From positions 1 through 64,000 of the forward strand of contig NZ_OY288135.1 of the NCBI RefSeq assembly GCF_958439165.1: 64,000 nucleotides of DNA, in the 5' to 3' direction. Source of the DNA: an uncultured Hydrogenophaga sp. GTDB taxonomy: Bacteria; Pseudomonadota; Gammaproteobacteria; Burkholderiales; Burkholderiaceae_C. A program made the position numbers and the translations under genes. Each line of letters begins with the position of its first letter. Positions within the stretch are counted from its first letter, which is position 1. The notes beneath the pieces were generated by a model. That model was not told the DNA's origin and did not search any database. It worked only from the letters and a program-made list of their open reading frames with translations. Of this stretch, positions 24,969 to 32,983 are shown piece after piece.

Positions 24969-25777
24969 GCCTTGACCTCCTCGTAAGTGAACAGGGACGC
25001 CAGGCGGATGAGGGCGAATTCGAGCAGCAGACCGACCACGCCGATCACGCCGATGGCGATGATGATGGACGCCACATTCAGGTTGTTCCACTCGTCCCAG
25101 ACCCAGAAGCCGATCCCCACGCCCCCGGTCAGCATCTCGGCCGCCACGATCACCAGCCAGGCCGTGCCTACCGCCAGCCGGACGCCGGTCAGCAGGTAGG
25201 GCAGCACGGCCGGGAACAGGATGCGGGTGAAGATCTTCCACTCGCTCAGGTTGAGCACCCGGGCCACGTTCATGTAGTCCTGCGGTACCCGCTGCACGCC
25301 CACGGCGGTGTTGATGACCATCGGCCAGATGGAGCAGATGAAGATGGTCCAGATGGCGGCCGGGTTGGCCCCCTTGAACACCAGCAGGCCGATCGGCAGC
25401 CAGGCCAGCGGCGAGACCGGCCGCAGCAGGCTGATGATCGGGTTGAACATCCGGCCAAGGAACTCGAAGCGGCCGATGGCAAAGCCCGCCGGAATGCCCA
25501 CCAGGGCGGCCAGACCGAAGCCCAGTGCCACCCGCTCCAGCGACATGAGCACGTTCCAGCCCACACCCTGGTCATTCGGACCCGACTGGTAGAACGGATC
25601 GGAGAACACCTCGACCGCCTGGATCCAGGTCTGACCCGGCGTGGGGATGCCGTTGTCGCCGGTGCTGGCGATCAGCGACCACACCAGCACCAGGAAACCC
25701 AGCCCGAGCACCGGCGGCACCACGCGGCGCCAGAAGCCGGCCATGACCAGCGATGTACGTGATGCAGCCGCGCTCAT
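24965..25777 (-). CDS. nrtB: Nitrate ABC transporter permease
   Basis: A 270-residue inner-membrane permease with about six hydrophobic segments (first at VLGLGFLVLVWSLIAS) and the EAA-loop region that contacts the ATPase (DYMNVARVLNLSEWKIFTRI, about 170-189). The sequence GFWVWDEWNNLNVASII near the end is typical of NrtB/CynX-type permeases. The start lies two bases after the nrtA stop, and the stop overlaps nrtD. Confidence 0.93.
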   Translation of the reverse strand: MSAAASRTSLVMAGFWRRVVPPVLGLGFLVLVWSLIASTGDNGIPTPGQTWIQAVEVFSDPFYQSGPNDQGVGWNVLMSLERVALGFGLAALVGIPAGFAIGRFEFLGRMFNPIISLLRPVSPLAWLPIGLLVFKGANPAAIWTIFICSIWPMVINTAVGVQRVPQDYMNVARVLNLSEWKIFTRILFPAVLPYLLTGVRLAVGTAWLVIVAAEMLTGGVGIGFWVWDEWNNLNVASIIIAIGVIGVVGLLLEFALIRLASLFTYEEVKA

Positions 25778-25779
25778 GC

Positions 25780-27090
25780 TCAGGCCTTGATCTTGAAGCC
25801 GTCGGCGTACTTGGCCGGGTCCTTGCCGTCCCACACCGCGCCGTCGATGAACTTGGCGCTGCGCATCTCGGACTTGGGCAGGGGGGTCTTGGTGGCCTCG
25901 GCCGCCTGCTTGTAGATGTCGATCCGGTTGACCGCCTTGGCCACCGCCAGGTAGTCGGGGTGGCTCTTGAGAAGGCCCCAGCGCTTGTGCTGGGTCAGGA
26001 ACCACATGCCGTCGGACAGGTACGGGAAGTTGACCATGCCGTCGTTGTAGAACTTCATGTGGTTCGGGTCGTCCCAGGTCTTGCCCATGCCGTTCTGGTA
26101 GCGGCCCAGGATGCGCTGGTTGATGGCGTCCACCCCGGTGTTCACATAGGCGCGCTGGGCAATGGTCTCGGCCATGCGGTTCTTGTTCACCAGGCCGGCG
26201 TCGATCCACTTGCCGGCTTCCAGGATGGCGGCCGTCACCGCGCGGGCGGTGTTGGGGTACTTCTGAACGAACTCGGCGGTGGTGCCGAGCACCTTCTCGG
26301 GGTGGTCCTTCCAGATGTCCTGGGTGGTGTTGGCGGTGATGCCGATGCCGTCCATGATGGCCCGGTGGTTCCACGGCTCGCCCACGCAGAAGCCGTCCAT
26401 GTTGCCCACCCGCATGTTGGCCACCATCTGCGGCGGCGGCACCACGATGGCACGCGCGTCCTTGAACGGGTCGATGCCGGCGCTGGCCAGCCAGTAGTAG
26501 ATCCACATGGCATGGGTGCCGGTGGGGAACGTCTGGGCGAAGGTGTATTCGCGCTTTTCGCTGGCCATCAGCTTGGCCAGGCTGGGTGCATCCACCGCAC
26601 CCTTTTCGGCCAGCTTCTTGGACAGCGTGATGGCCTGGCCGTTGTGGTTGAGGTTCATCAGCACCGCCATTTCCTTGCGCGGGCCGGCGGTGCCGAGCTG
26701 CAGGCCGTAGATCAGGCCGTACAGCACATGGGCCATGTCGAGTTCGCCATTGACCAGCTTGTCGCGCACGCCGGCCCAGCTGGCCTCCTTGTTGGGCACG
26801 ATCTTCACGCCGTATTTCTTGTCCAGGCCCAGTTCGGCGGCCATCACCACGCTGGCGCAGTCGGTCAGCGGAATGAAGCCGATCTTGACCTCGGTCTTCT
26901 CCGGCGCGTCCGATCCGGCGGCCCACACCGGCTGGTAACCCAGGCTGCCGAAGAGTGCCGCACCGCCCAGGGCCGCACCCTGTCGCAGGAAGTCGCGCCG
27001 GCCGCTCTCGGCCGATGCGGTCACCGGGTTGGCGGGGGTGGGGCTGGCGGTGTCGACCGTGGCCGGGGCGGGGCTTTTTTCAAGGGTCAT
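25780..27090 (-). CDS. nrtA: Nitrate ABC transporter substrate-binding protein with Tat signal
   Basis: A 436-residue periplasmic nitrate-binding protein. It begins with a Tat-type signal (GRRDFLRQGAALGGAALFG, about residues 30-48) after a proline/alanine-rich lead. Family blocks include KIGFIPLTDCASVVMAAELG, PTGTHAMWIYYWLASAGIDP and NMDGFCVGEPWNHRAI, the last lining the nitrate pocket. AGGAG lies seven bases before the ATG. As the first gene of the nrt-nir-nas operon it is preceded by the sigma-54 promoter, ANTAR-type hairpins and terminator described separately, so expression should need both nitrogen limitation and nitrate or nitrite. Confidence 0.94.
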   Translation of the reverse strand: MTLEKSPAPATVDTASPTPANPVTASAESGRRDFLRQGAALGGAALFGSLGYQPVWAAGSDAPEKTEVKIGFIPLTDCASVVMAAELGLDKKYGVKIVPNKEASWAGVRDKLVNGELDMAHVLYGLIYGLQLGTAGPRKEMAVLMNLNHNGQAITLSKKLAEKGAVDAPSLAKLMASEKREYTFAQTFPTGTHAMWIYYWLASAGIDPFKDARAIVVPPPQMVANMRVGNMDGFCVGEPWNHRAIMDGIGITANTTQDIWKDHPEKVLGTTAEFVQKYPNTARAVTAAILEAGKWIDAGLVNKNRMAETIAQRAYVNTGVDAINQRILGRYQNGMGKTWDDPNHMKFYNDGMVNFPYLSDGMWFLTQHKRWGLLKSHPDYLAVAKAVNRIDIYKQAAEATKTPLPKSEMRSAKFIDGAVWDGKDPAKYADGFKIKA

Positions 27091-27130
27091 GGCGGGCTCC
27101 TGTGGGTGGGCTGATGAAAAAGACGGTCCG

Positions 27131-27193
27131 GAAAAACACAACGGCGCCCATCGCCAGGGCCTGCGTGGGCAGGCCGGCAATGGACGCCGTTGT
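27131..27193 (-). terminator. Regulated intrinsic terminator in the nrtA leader
   Basis: On the minus strand the arm 27193-27169 pairs with 27164-27138 (about 25 pairs with few mismatches) around a four-base loop CCAC, and the stem is followed by TTTTT (27136-27132). It stands 40 bases before the nrtA ATG and after the sigma-54 promoter, so it would stop transcription before the operon. Its left arm includes the second hexaloop hairpin (27182-27195), so the two structures exclude one another. Confidence 0.85.
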
Positions 27194-27240
27194 CCGTGTC
27201 CGGGGTGGACTGTCGACCGGAAGACCGCCGTTGGCCTTCC
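27182..27240 (-). promoter_or_regulatory. Paired hexaloop hairpins, predicted NasR (ANTAR) RNA target
   Basis: Read on the minus strand, hairpin P1 (27240-27219) has an eight-pair stem GGAAGGCC/GGTCTTCC and hairpin P2 (27195-27182) a four-pair stem GGAC/GTCC. Both carry the identical six-base loop AACGGC, with A at loop position 1 and G at position 4, the pattern described for RNAs bound by ANTAR-domain antiterminators. The linker is 23 bases. P2 shares bases with the left arm of the terminator, so binding of NasR at P1-P2 should prevent terminator formation. Confidence 0.8.
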
Positions 27241-27256
27241 CGTCATGACCGTGTCT

Positions 27257-27272
27257 TGCAGATACCGTGCCA
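27257..27272 (-). promoter_or_regulatory. Sigma-54 promoter of the nitrate assimilation operon
   Basis: On the minus strand TGGCACGGTATCTGCA matches the sigma-54 (RpoN) consensus, with the invariant GG and GC separated by ten bases. Transcription should begin near 27246, just before hairpin P1 and about 156 bases before nrtA. Confidence 0.8.
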
Positions 27273-27391
27273 GCCCCGGGGTCATGCAGGGGTGCCGGCC
27301 GAAAACCCTTGAAAGACAAGGCTTTCCGGGTAGGCGGGCGGCCCGTGGACCGGTGGGAGGGGCCGCAGCAGGCCGGTCCAGATTGGTGCGC

Positions 27392-27408
27392 CGCACAAAC
27401 CAGGTGCG
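27392..27408. promoter_or_regulatory. NtrC-like enhancer palindrome
   Basis: The 17 bases read CGCAC-N7-GTGCG on either strand, matching the GCAC-N7-GTGC core of NtrC sites. It lies about 120 bases upstream of the -24 element of the sigma-54 promoter, the distance usual for an enhancer. Only one site is evident, while NtrC commonly uses two. Confidence 0.5.
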
Positions 27409-27435
27409 GTCGCCGGTGCCTGCCGGGCGCCCGGT

Positions 27436-28740
27436 TCAGCGTCCGCGCACCGGCAGCACGTCGGCCATGGCCAGCACCGCCTCGGCCACGTCGATCAGCC
27501 GCTTGTTCTGGTTCATGGCCATCTGGCGCATCGTCTTGTGGGCCTGGTCTTCGGAGAGGTGGCGGTGGGCCATGAGCAGGCCCTTGGCGCGCTCGACCGT
27601 CTTGCGCTCGTTCAGGCTGGCGCGCACGGTGTCGAGCTCGTCGCCCATGCTCTGCAGCCGGCGGGCCTGGTCGCGCACCAGCTCCAGGATCGACTGTTCC
27701 ATCGGCACACCGAAACCGTTGCCGGGATGACCGATGCCCGCCGGCAGGGCCGGTTCGCTGGTGTCGTCGAAAAAGTCAGGTCCGTCGCCGGCCCCTGCCG
27801 CTGCATCGGGTCCGCTCGGGCGGCCGGCGCCCATGCCGCCGGCCATGCGCTCCAGCGCGGCGAGTTCCCGGGCCGTGGCCTCCAGCCGCTGGTGGCACAG
27901 GCCCTGCAGCTCCGCCGCCAGCGCGTCTTCCAGCTGCTTCATGCTGTCGATGTGGCGGCTGCAGGCGTCGAACCAGGCCTGGCTGTGGCTGGCGTCCAGC
28001 AGGCCGCCGGGTGGCGTGGTGCACAGGATGCGGCGCATGCGCTCCAGCGGCATCAGGTGTTCCGGCCGCTGCACCTCGACCCACAGGGTGCGGATGGCCG
28101 GGCTGGCGAGGTCGGTGCAGACCTGAAGGCAGCGCTCCTGGGATTCGATGAAGTGCAGCAGGCGCTGCTGGCTGTCGGCATCCATGCGGCCGGCGGCAAA
28201 CAGCGCCGAGCCGGTGGCCCGTTCCTGCCCGGCAAACTCCTTGCCCTGCAGAAAGTTGAGGAAGGCCACCAGGTGGCGCGAGATGTCCGGGTCCCAGGCG
28301 CTGTCGGCGGCCTCGAACACCACCGCCAGCAGGGCCTGGATCAGCCGGGCGTAGGCCGCCACGGTCCGGTCGGTGCCCCACTGCCGCTGGCCCACCCGCT
28401 CGCGCAGGCGGGGCAGGGCGCTGAGCCCCTGCAGCGCATAGGCGATGCGGCCGAACAGCCGGGTGCGGTGGCCGCTGAGGGCAGCGTCGGTGTCGAGCTG
28501 GTCGAAGGCCCGCTCCACGTCGGCCTGCAGGGCCTGGCTCAGTGCGGTCTGGGCCAGGCGTTCGGCGGCCCAGCGCTGGCCCTGGGAGCCCAGATACAGG
28601 TTGGACAGTCCGCGCTCGCGCTGCAGGGCATGCACCAGGCGGCCGATGGCACCCACCAGTTCGCTGGTCAGGGCCAGCCGCTGCAGACCGGCGATCTCGC
28701 TGCGGCGCGCGGCAATCAGGAAGCTCAGGACCGATTTCAT
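27436..28740 (-). CDS. nasR: Nitrate-sensing transcription antiterminator NasR
   Basis: A 434-residue cytoplasmic regulator. Residues about 20-290 form a NIT nitrate/nitrite-sensing domain with its typical start VGAIGRLVHALQRERGLSNL (29-48). Residues about 372-430 form an ANTAR RNA-binding domain (LNERKTVERAKGLLMAHRHL and the following QAHKTMRQMAMNQNKRL). A linker rich in Gly, Ala, Pro and Asp joins them. In Klebsiella NasR binds hairpins in the nasF leader in response to nitrate or nitrite and prevents termination. Here the gene sits directly upstream of such a leader. It is divergent from tsaD with 46 bases between. Confidence 0.93.
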   Translation of the reverse strand: MKSVLSFLIAARRSEIAGLQRLALTSELVGAIGRLVHALQRERGLSNLYLGSQGQRWAAERLAQTALSQALQADVERAFDQLDTDAALSGHRTRLFGRIAYALQGLSALPRLRERVGQRQWGTDRTVAAYARLIQALLAVVFEAADSAWDPDISRHLVAFLNFLQGKEFAGQERATGSALFAAGRMDADSQQRLLHFIESQERCLQVCTDLASPAIRTLWVEVQRPEHLMPLERMRRILCTTPPGGLLDASHSQAWFDACSRHIDSMKQLEDALAAELQGLCHQRLEATARELAALERMAGGMGAGRPSGPDAAAGAGDGPDFFDDTSEPALPAGIGHPGNGFGVPMEQSILELVRDQARRLQSMGDELDTVRASLNERKTVERAKGLLMAHRHLSEDQAHKTMRQMAMNQNKRLIDVAEAVLAMADVLPVRGR

Positions 28741-28786
28741 GGAACCCTCAGGCAGCAACATTCGTGCCGCCCGTAAACTTCCGCCC

Positions 28787-29890
28787 ATGCTGATATTGGG
28801 AATCGAATCGTCCTGCGATGAAACCGGCGTGGCCCTGGTCGATGCGGGCGCACAGGGTGCACCCCGCCTGCTGGGCGCCGCGCTGCACAGCCAGATTGAA
28901 ATGCACCAGGCCTACGGTGGCGTGGTGCCCGAACTGGCCAGCCGCGACCACATCCGCCGCGTGCTGCCGCTCACCGACGCCGTGCTGGCGCAGGCGGGCC
29001 GGCGGCTCACCGAGGTCGATCTGGTGGCCTGCACCCGGGGTCCGGGCCTGGCCGGCGCGCTGCTGGTGGGCGCCGGTGTGGGGGCTGCGCTGGGCTTCGC
29101 GCTGGGTCGTCCGGTGGTGGGCGTCCATCACCTGGAGGGCCACCTGCTCTCGCCGTTCCTGAGCGCCGACCCGCCCGAGTTCCCCTTCGTGGCCCTGCTG
29201 GTGTCCGGCGGGCACACCCAGCTCATGCGGGTGGATGGGGTGGGGCGCTACGAGCTGCTGGGCGAGACCATCGACGACGCCGCCGGCGAAGCCTTCGACA
29301 AGTCGGCCAAGCTGCTCGGCCTGGGCTACCCCGGCGGGCCGGCGCTGGCCCGCATGGCCTTGCAGGGCAGCGAGACCGCCTTCAAGTTTCCACGCCCGCT
29401 GCTGCACAGCGGCGACCTCGACTTTTCGTTTGCCGGCCTCAAGACGGCGGTGCTCACCCAGGTCAAGCGGCTGGCGCATGCGGCGCTGGAGGGCCCGGCC
29501 ACCAGCCGCACGGCCGACCCCCTGACACCCCAGGAAAAGGCCGATGTGGCCGCCAGCGTGCAGGCCGCCATCGTGGACGTGCTGGTGCGCAAGTCGCTCG
29601 CGGCGCTGGACGCCACCGGCCTGAAGCGCCTCGTGGTGGCCGGCGGCGTGGGGGCCAACACCCGCCTGCGCGAACAGCTGGACGCTGCCTGCGCCCGCCG
29701 TGGCGCCCGGGTGCACTACCCGGAGCTGCACCTGTGCACCGACAACGGCGCCATGATCGCCATGGCCGCCGCGCTGCGCGCCCGCCACGGCCTGATCGCC
29801 GAAGCCGACCTGCAGGCGGGCGGTGCCACCCAGGGGCGTTTCGATGTGCGTCCCCGCTGGCCACTGGCCGAGCTCTCCACCCCCGTCTGA
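28787..29890 (+). CDS. tsaD: tRNA N6-adenosine threonylcarbamoyltransferase
   Basis: A 367-residue ASKHA-fold enzyme that with TsaB and TsaE transfers the threonylcarbamoyl group to A37 of tRNAs reading ANN codons. It starts ILGIESSCDETGVALVD, has the metal-binding HHLEGH (114-119), LLVSGGHTQL and the C-terminal VVAGGVGANTRLR with LCTDNGAMIA. Length is slightly above the usual 340. It is followed ten bases later by a binding-protein gene. Confidence 0.96.
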   Translation: MLILGIESSCDETGVALVDAGAQGAPRLLGAALHSQIEMHQAYGGVVPELASRDHIRRVLPLTDAVLAQAGRRLTEVDLVACTRGPGLAGALLVGAGVGAALGFALGRPVVGVHHLEGHLLSPFLSADPPEFPFVALLVSGGHTQLMRVDGVGRYELLGETIDDAAGEAFDKSAKLLGLGYPGGPALARMALQGSETAFKFPRPLLHSGDLDFSFAGLKTAVLTQVKRLAHAALEGPATSRTADPLTPQEKADVAASVQAAIVDVLVRKSLAALDATGLKRLVVAGGVGANTRLREQLDAACARRGARVHYPELHLCTDNGAMIAMAAALRARHGLIAEADLQAGGATQGRFDVRPRWPLAELSTPV

Positions 29891-29900
29891 CCCGTTCCCC

Positions 29901-31169
29901 ATGTTCCTGACCCCTGTTTTCCGCCGGCTGGCGGCGGTCCTGCTGCTGACTGTGCCGACCCTGGTCGCGGCCCAGCCGGCGCCCGAGCCCATCCGCATCG
30001 CCCTCATCGAAGGTCTGTCCGGCCCGGCCGGCCTGGCTGGCGAAGCGGTCTGGCGCAACCTGGTCTGGGCCACCGAGCGGGTCAATGCGCGCGGCGGCGT
30101 GCCGCTGCCCGGCGGCGCCAGGCCGCTGCGCATCGAGCGCTTCGACAGCAAGGGCCAGACCGAGGAAGCCCTGTCGGCCCTGCGCTCGGCGAGCGACCGG
30201 GGCATCGTCATCGTCGCCCAGGGCAATTCGTCGGCGGCGGCCAGTGCCCTGATCGACGCCATCGGCAAGCACAACGAGCGCCAGCCCGACCAGCGCATGC
30301 TGCTGCTCAACTACGCTGCGGTCGACCCGGCCCTCACCAACGAACGCTGCAGCTTCTGGCACTTCCGCTTCGACGCGCACGCCGACATGCGCCTGAACGC
30401 GCTTATGGAGCTGATCCGCGAGGACCGCGCGCTCCAGTCCATCTACCTGATCGGGCAGGACTACAGCTTTGGCCAGGGCGTGCTGCGCCAGGCCCGCCGC
30501 CAGCTCGGGCAGGTCCGGCCGGACGTGCGAATCGTCGGCGACGAGCTGCACCCCATGTCCCGCATCAAGGACTTCCTGCCGTATGCGGCCAAGATCAAGG
30601 CCAGCGGCGCCCAGGCAGTGCTCACCGGCAACTGGGGCAACGACCTGACGCTGCTGGTCAAGGCGGCGCGCGAGGTCGGTTTCGAAGGTCGCTTCTATAC
30701 CTTCTACGGCAATGCCCTGGGGGCGCCGGCCGCCATCGGCGAGGCCGGCATCGGCCGGGTGGTGGCGGTGGCCGACTGGCTGCCCAACGTGCCCACCCCG
30801 GCGTCCGAGGCCTTTTACCGCCAGTTCCGCCAGCGCTTTCCCGACCCGGCCGACGACTATGTACACCTGCGCATGCAGCTCATGGTCGAGGCGCTGGTCC
30901 AGGCCATCGAGCGTGCCGGCCGGGTGGAGGCGGGCGCCATTGCCACCCGGCTGGAGCGGGCCGATGTGCAGCTGGCCGGTCAACGCGGCCAGATGCGGGC
31001 CGACGACCACCAGTTCCAGCAGCCGCTGGCCGTGGGTGTGATGGACCGGCAGGGCCAGCCGGGTGTGCCGTTCGATGTCGAAGGCTCCGGCTACGGCTTC
31101 CGGGTGGTCCGGCAGGTACCGGCCGCGCAGGCCACCATGCCCCACACCTGCCGCATGCAGCGGCCCTGA
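29901..31169 (+). CDS. Periplasmic ABC substrate-binding protein (type I fold), orphan
   Basis: A 422-residue protein with a Sec signal peptide (likely cut after TLVAA near residue 25) and a LivK-type binding fold: IRIALIEGLSGPAGLAGEA at the start, VIVAQGNSSAAASALIDAI, YLIGQDYSFGQG in the hinge region and LTGNWGNDLTLLVKAAREVG. It has a likely disulfide-type pair late in the chain (TCRMQRP end and CSFWHF). No permease or ATPase gene lies nearby, and the next gene is an aminotransferase 19 bases on. The ligand is unknown. Confidence 0.82.
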   Translation: MFLTPVFRRLAAVLLLTVPTLVAAQPAPEPIRIALIEGLSGPAGLAGEAVWRNLVWATERVNARGGVPLPGGARPLRIERFDSKGQTEEALSALRSASDRGIVIVAQGNSSAAASALIDAIGKHNERQPDQRMLLLNYAAVDPALTNERCSFWHFRFDAHADMRLNALMELIREDRALQSIYLIGQDYSFGQGVLRQARRQLGQVRPDVRIVGDELHPMSRIKDFLPYAAKIKASGAQAVLTGNWGNDLTLLVKAAREVGFEGRFYTFYGNALGAPAAIGEAGIGRVVAVADWLPNVPTPASEAFYRQFRQRFPDPADDYVHLRMQLMVEALVQAIERAGRVEAGAIATRLERADVQLAGQRGQMRADDHQFQQPLAVGVMDRQGQPGVPFDVEGSGYGFRVVRQVPAAQATMPHTCRMQRP

Positions 31170-31188
31170 CCCACCGAAGGACAACCCC

Positions 31189-32358
31189 ATGAGAGCAGTG
31201 GTGCAAGGACTCGAGGGCTCGCGCATCCGCGAGGTGGCCAACGCCGGCCTGGGCCGCGCCGACGTGCTGAAGTTCTGGTTCGGCGAAAGCGACGAGGTCA
31301 CCCCCGAGGTGGTGCGCCAGGCCGCGGTGCAGTCGCTGCAGGCCGGCGAGACCTTCTATGCCCACAACCTGGGACTGCCCGAGCTGCGCCAGGCCATCGC
31401 CGCCTACACCGACGGACTGCACCCCGGCCGGGGTGCCGCCCACTGGTTCGACCGCGTGGTCGTCACCTCCGGCGGCGTCAACGGCCTCATGCTGACCGCC
31501 CAGGCGGTGGTTGACGCGGGAGACGAGGTGGTGGTGGTGGCGCCGGTCTGGCCCAATCTGGTGGCGCAGCCGCTGATCATGGGTGCACGGGTGGTGCAGG
31601 TGCCGCTGCAGGCGCGGGACGGGCGCTGGGAACTCGATCTGGCCGCCTTGTGCCACGCCATCACCCCGGCCACCCGGCTGCTGGTGGTCAATGCCCCGAA
31701 CAACCCGACCGGCTGGACCCTGAATGCGGACGAGCAGCGCGCCATCCTGGCCCATTGCCGGCGCACCGGCACCTGGATCCTGGCCGACGAGGTGTACGAG
31801 CGCCTGTATTTCGGCGACGACACCGCCAACGGCGCCGCGCCGTCGTTCCTGGAGGTGGCCGAGCCGGACGACCGGCTGATCGTGGCGCACAGCTTTTCCA
31901 AGAGCTTCCTCATGACCGGCTGGCGCCTGGGCTGGCTGGTGCTGCCACCGGCCCTGACCGAGCCGGTGGGCCGGCTGGTCGAGTTCAACACCTCCTGCGC
32001 GCCGGTGTTCGTGCAGCGCGGCGCCATCGCGGCGCTGGCCCATGGCGAGGCCATCACGCCGGCCCTGGTGGCCCGCCTGCGGGCCGGGCGCGACACCCTG
32101 GTGCCGCTGCTGCAGGCCCTGCCGGGGGTGGAGCTGGCCTTGCCCCGGGGCGGCATGTACGCCTTCTTCCGGCTGCCGGGCCACCCCGACTGCATGGACA
32201 CCGCCTGCCGCCTCGTCACCGAGGCCGGGCTGGGCCTGGCACCTGGCAGCGCCTTCGGGCCTGCCGCAGCCGGCTGGCTGCGCTGGTGCTTTGCCAGCCG
32301 GGAGCTGCAGCGGCTGGAGCAGGGGGTGGATCGCCTGCGCGGCTGGCTGAAGCTATAA
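31189..32358 (+). CDS. Pyridoxal phosphate-dependent aminotransferase, class I/II
   Basis: A 389-residue fold-type I aminotransferase. It shows NAPNNPTG, the aspartate that binds the pyridine nitrogen in LADEVYERLYF, the Schiff-base lysine in SFSKSFLMTGWRLGW (Lys238) and the substrate arginine region WLRWCFA near the end. It resembles aspartate/alanine-type transaminases such as AlaA or PatB-like proteins, but specificity is not readable. GAAGGA lies eight bases before the ATG. The stop overlaps a perfect -10 hexamer for rpsO. Confidence 0.88.
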   Translation: MRAVVQGLEGSRIREVANAGLGRADVLKFWFGESDEVTPEVVRQAAVQSLQAGETFYAHNLGLPELRQAIAAYTDGLHPGRGAAHWFDRVVVTSGGVNGLMLTAQAVVDAGDEVVVVAPVWPNLVAQPLIMGARVVQVPLQARDGRWELDLAALCHAITPATRLLVVNAPNNPTGWTLNADEQRAILAHCRRTGTWILADEVYERLYFGDDTANGAAPSFLEVAEPDDRLIVAHSFSKSFLMTGWRLGWLVLPPALTEPVGRLVEFNTSCAPVFVQRGAIAALAHGEAITPALVARLRAGRDTLVPLLQALPGVELALPRGGMYAFFRLPGHPDCMDTACRLVTEAGLGLAPGSAFGPAAAGWLRWCFASRELQRLEQGVDRLRGWLKL

Positions 32359-32359
32359 T
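32354..32359 (+). promoter_or_regulatory. -10 element of a probable rpsO promoter
   Basis: A perfect TATAAT overlaps the stop codon of the aminotransferase gene. The sequence 17 bases upstream has no good -35, so the promoter is only partly supported. Transcription would start near 32366, about 80 bases before the rpsO ATG. Confidence 0.4.
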
Positions 32360-32446
32360 GCGCGGTTGCTGCGGCCTTGGCCGTGGCACCCACGCCTGTT
32401 GCGGCCCCGGCTGCGGCAGGACGCCAGTCCCCAACCAGGAAGATCC

Positions 32447-32713
32447 ATGATCGCCAAAGAAATCAAGGCCGACGTCATCGCGGCCAACGCCCGTGCCGCC
32501 AGCGACACCGGCAGCCCCGAAGTCCAGGTGGCCCTGCTGACCGCCCGCATCAACGAGCTGACCCCCCACTTCAAGACCCACGCCAAGGACCACCATGGCC
32601 GCCGCGGTCTGCTGCGCATGGTCAGCCGCCGCCGCAAACTGCTGGACTACCTCAAGTCCCGCGATGCCGACCGTTATGTCGCGCTGATCCAGAAACTGGG
32701 CCTGCGCAAGTAA
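32447..32713 (+). CDS. rpsO: 30S ribosomal protein S15
   Basis: An 88-residue primary 16S rRNA-binding protein, with the S15 blocks DTGSPEVQVALLTARINELT and HHGRRGLLRMVSRRRKLLDY. AGGAAG precedes the ATG by five bases. It is followed by a terminator-like hairpin and by pnp, the conserved rpsO-pnp order. Confidence 0.97.
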   Translation: MIAKEIKADVIAANARAASDTGSPEVQVALLTARINELTPHFKTHAKDHHGRRGLLRMVSRRRKLLDYLKSRDADRYVALIQKLGLRK

Positions 32714-32734
32714 TTGCCCCAGGGTGCACCCACG

Positions 32735-32775
32735 AAAAACGCCTGAGTTGGTTCGCTGGCTCGGGCGATTTTTGT
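32735..32775 (+). terminator. Intrinsic terminator after rpsO
   Basis: AAAAACGCCTGAG (32735-32747) pairs with CTCGGGCGATTTTT (32760-32773) with one bulge, followed by more T-rich sequence. It begins 21 bases after the rpsO stop. Leaky termination here would set the rpsO to pnp ratio, as in other bacteria. Confidence 0.75.
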
Positions 32776-32840
32776 TTGTTGCACCCGTTTTTCAGTCACT
32801 TTTCGTCTCCGGAGCCCTTCACGACAGAGCGAAGCTGTGT

Positions 32841-32892
32841 CATTCCAAAGGCGTTGAACCTGCTGCGGCATGCGTTCAGCGCGTCTGGAATG
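32841..32892 (+). promoter_or_regulatory. Long stem-loop in the pnp leader
   Basis: Bases 32841-32859 pair with 32874-32892 (19 positions, two mismatches and one G-U) around a 14-base loop. The stem begins CATTCCA and ends TGGAATG. Its size and place, about 90 bases before the pnp start, resemble the RNase III-cut hairpin through which PNPase represses its own mRNA in E. coli. Function here is inferred. Confidence 0.65.
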
Positions 32893-32945
32893 GCATCGTG
32901 TTCTGGGTGAATGTTCCGGCCCCCGTGCAGACGTCTGCACACCTT

Positions 32946-32964
32946 GGCCCGGCTGTGCCGGGCC
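32946..32964 (+). repeat. GC-rich hairpin before the pnp ribosome-binding site
   Basis: GGCCCGGC and GCCGGGCC form a perfect eight-pair stem with a three-base loop (TGT), seven bases before the AGGAG that serves pnp. No T run follows, so it is not an intrinsic terminator. It could affect mRNA stability or translation. Confidence 0.55.
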
Positions 32965-32983
32965 CGTCAACAGGAGCCCATCC

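Noticed and set aside
27423..27434. Palindrome CCGGGCGCCCGG after nasR as a terminator
   Set aside because: It has no loop and no T run. In a GC-rich genome such short palindromes are common.
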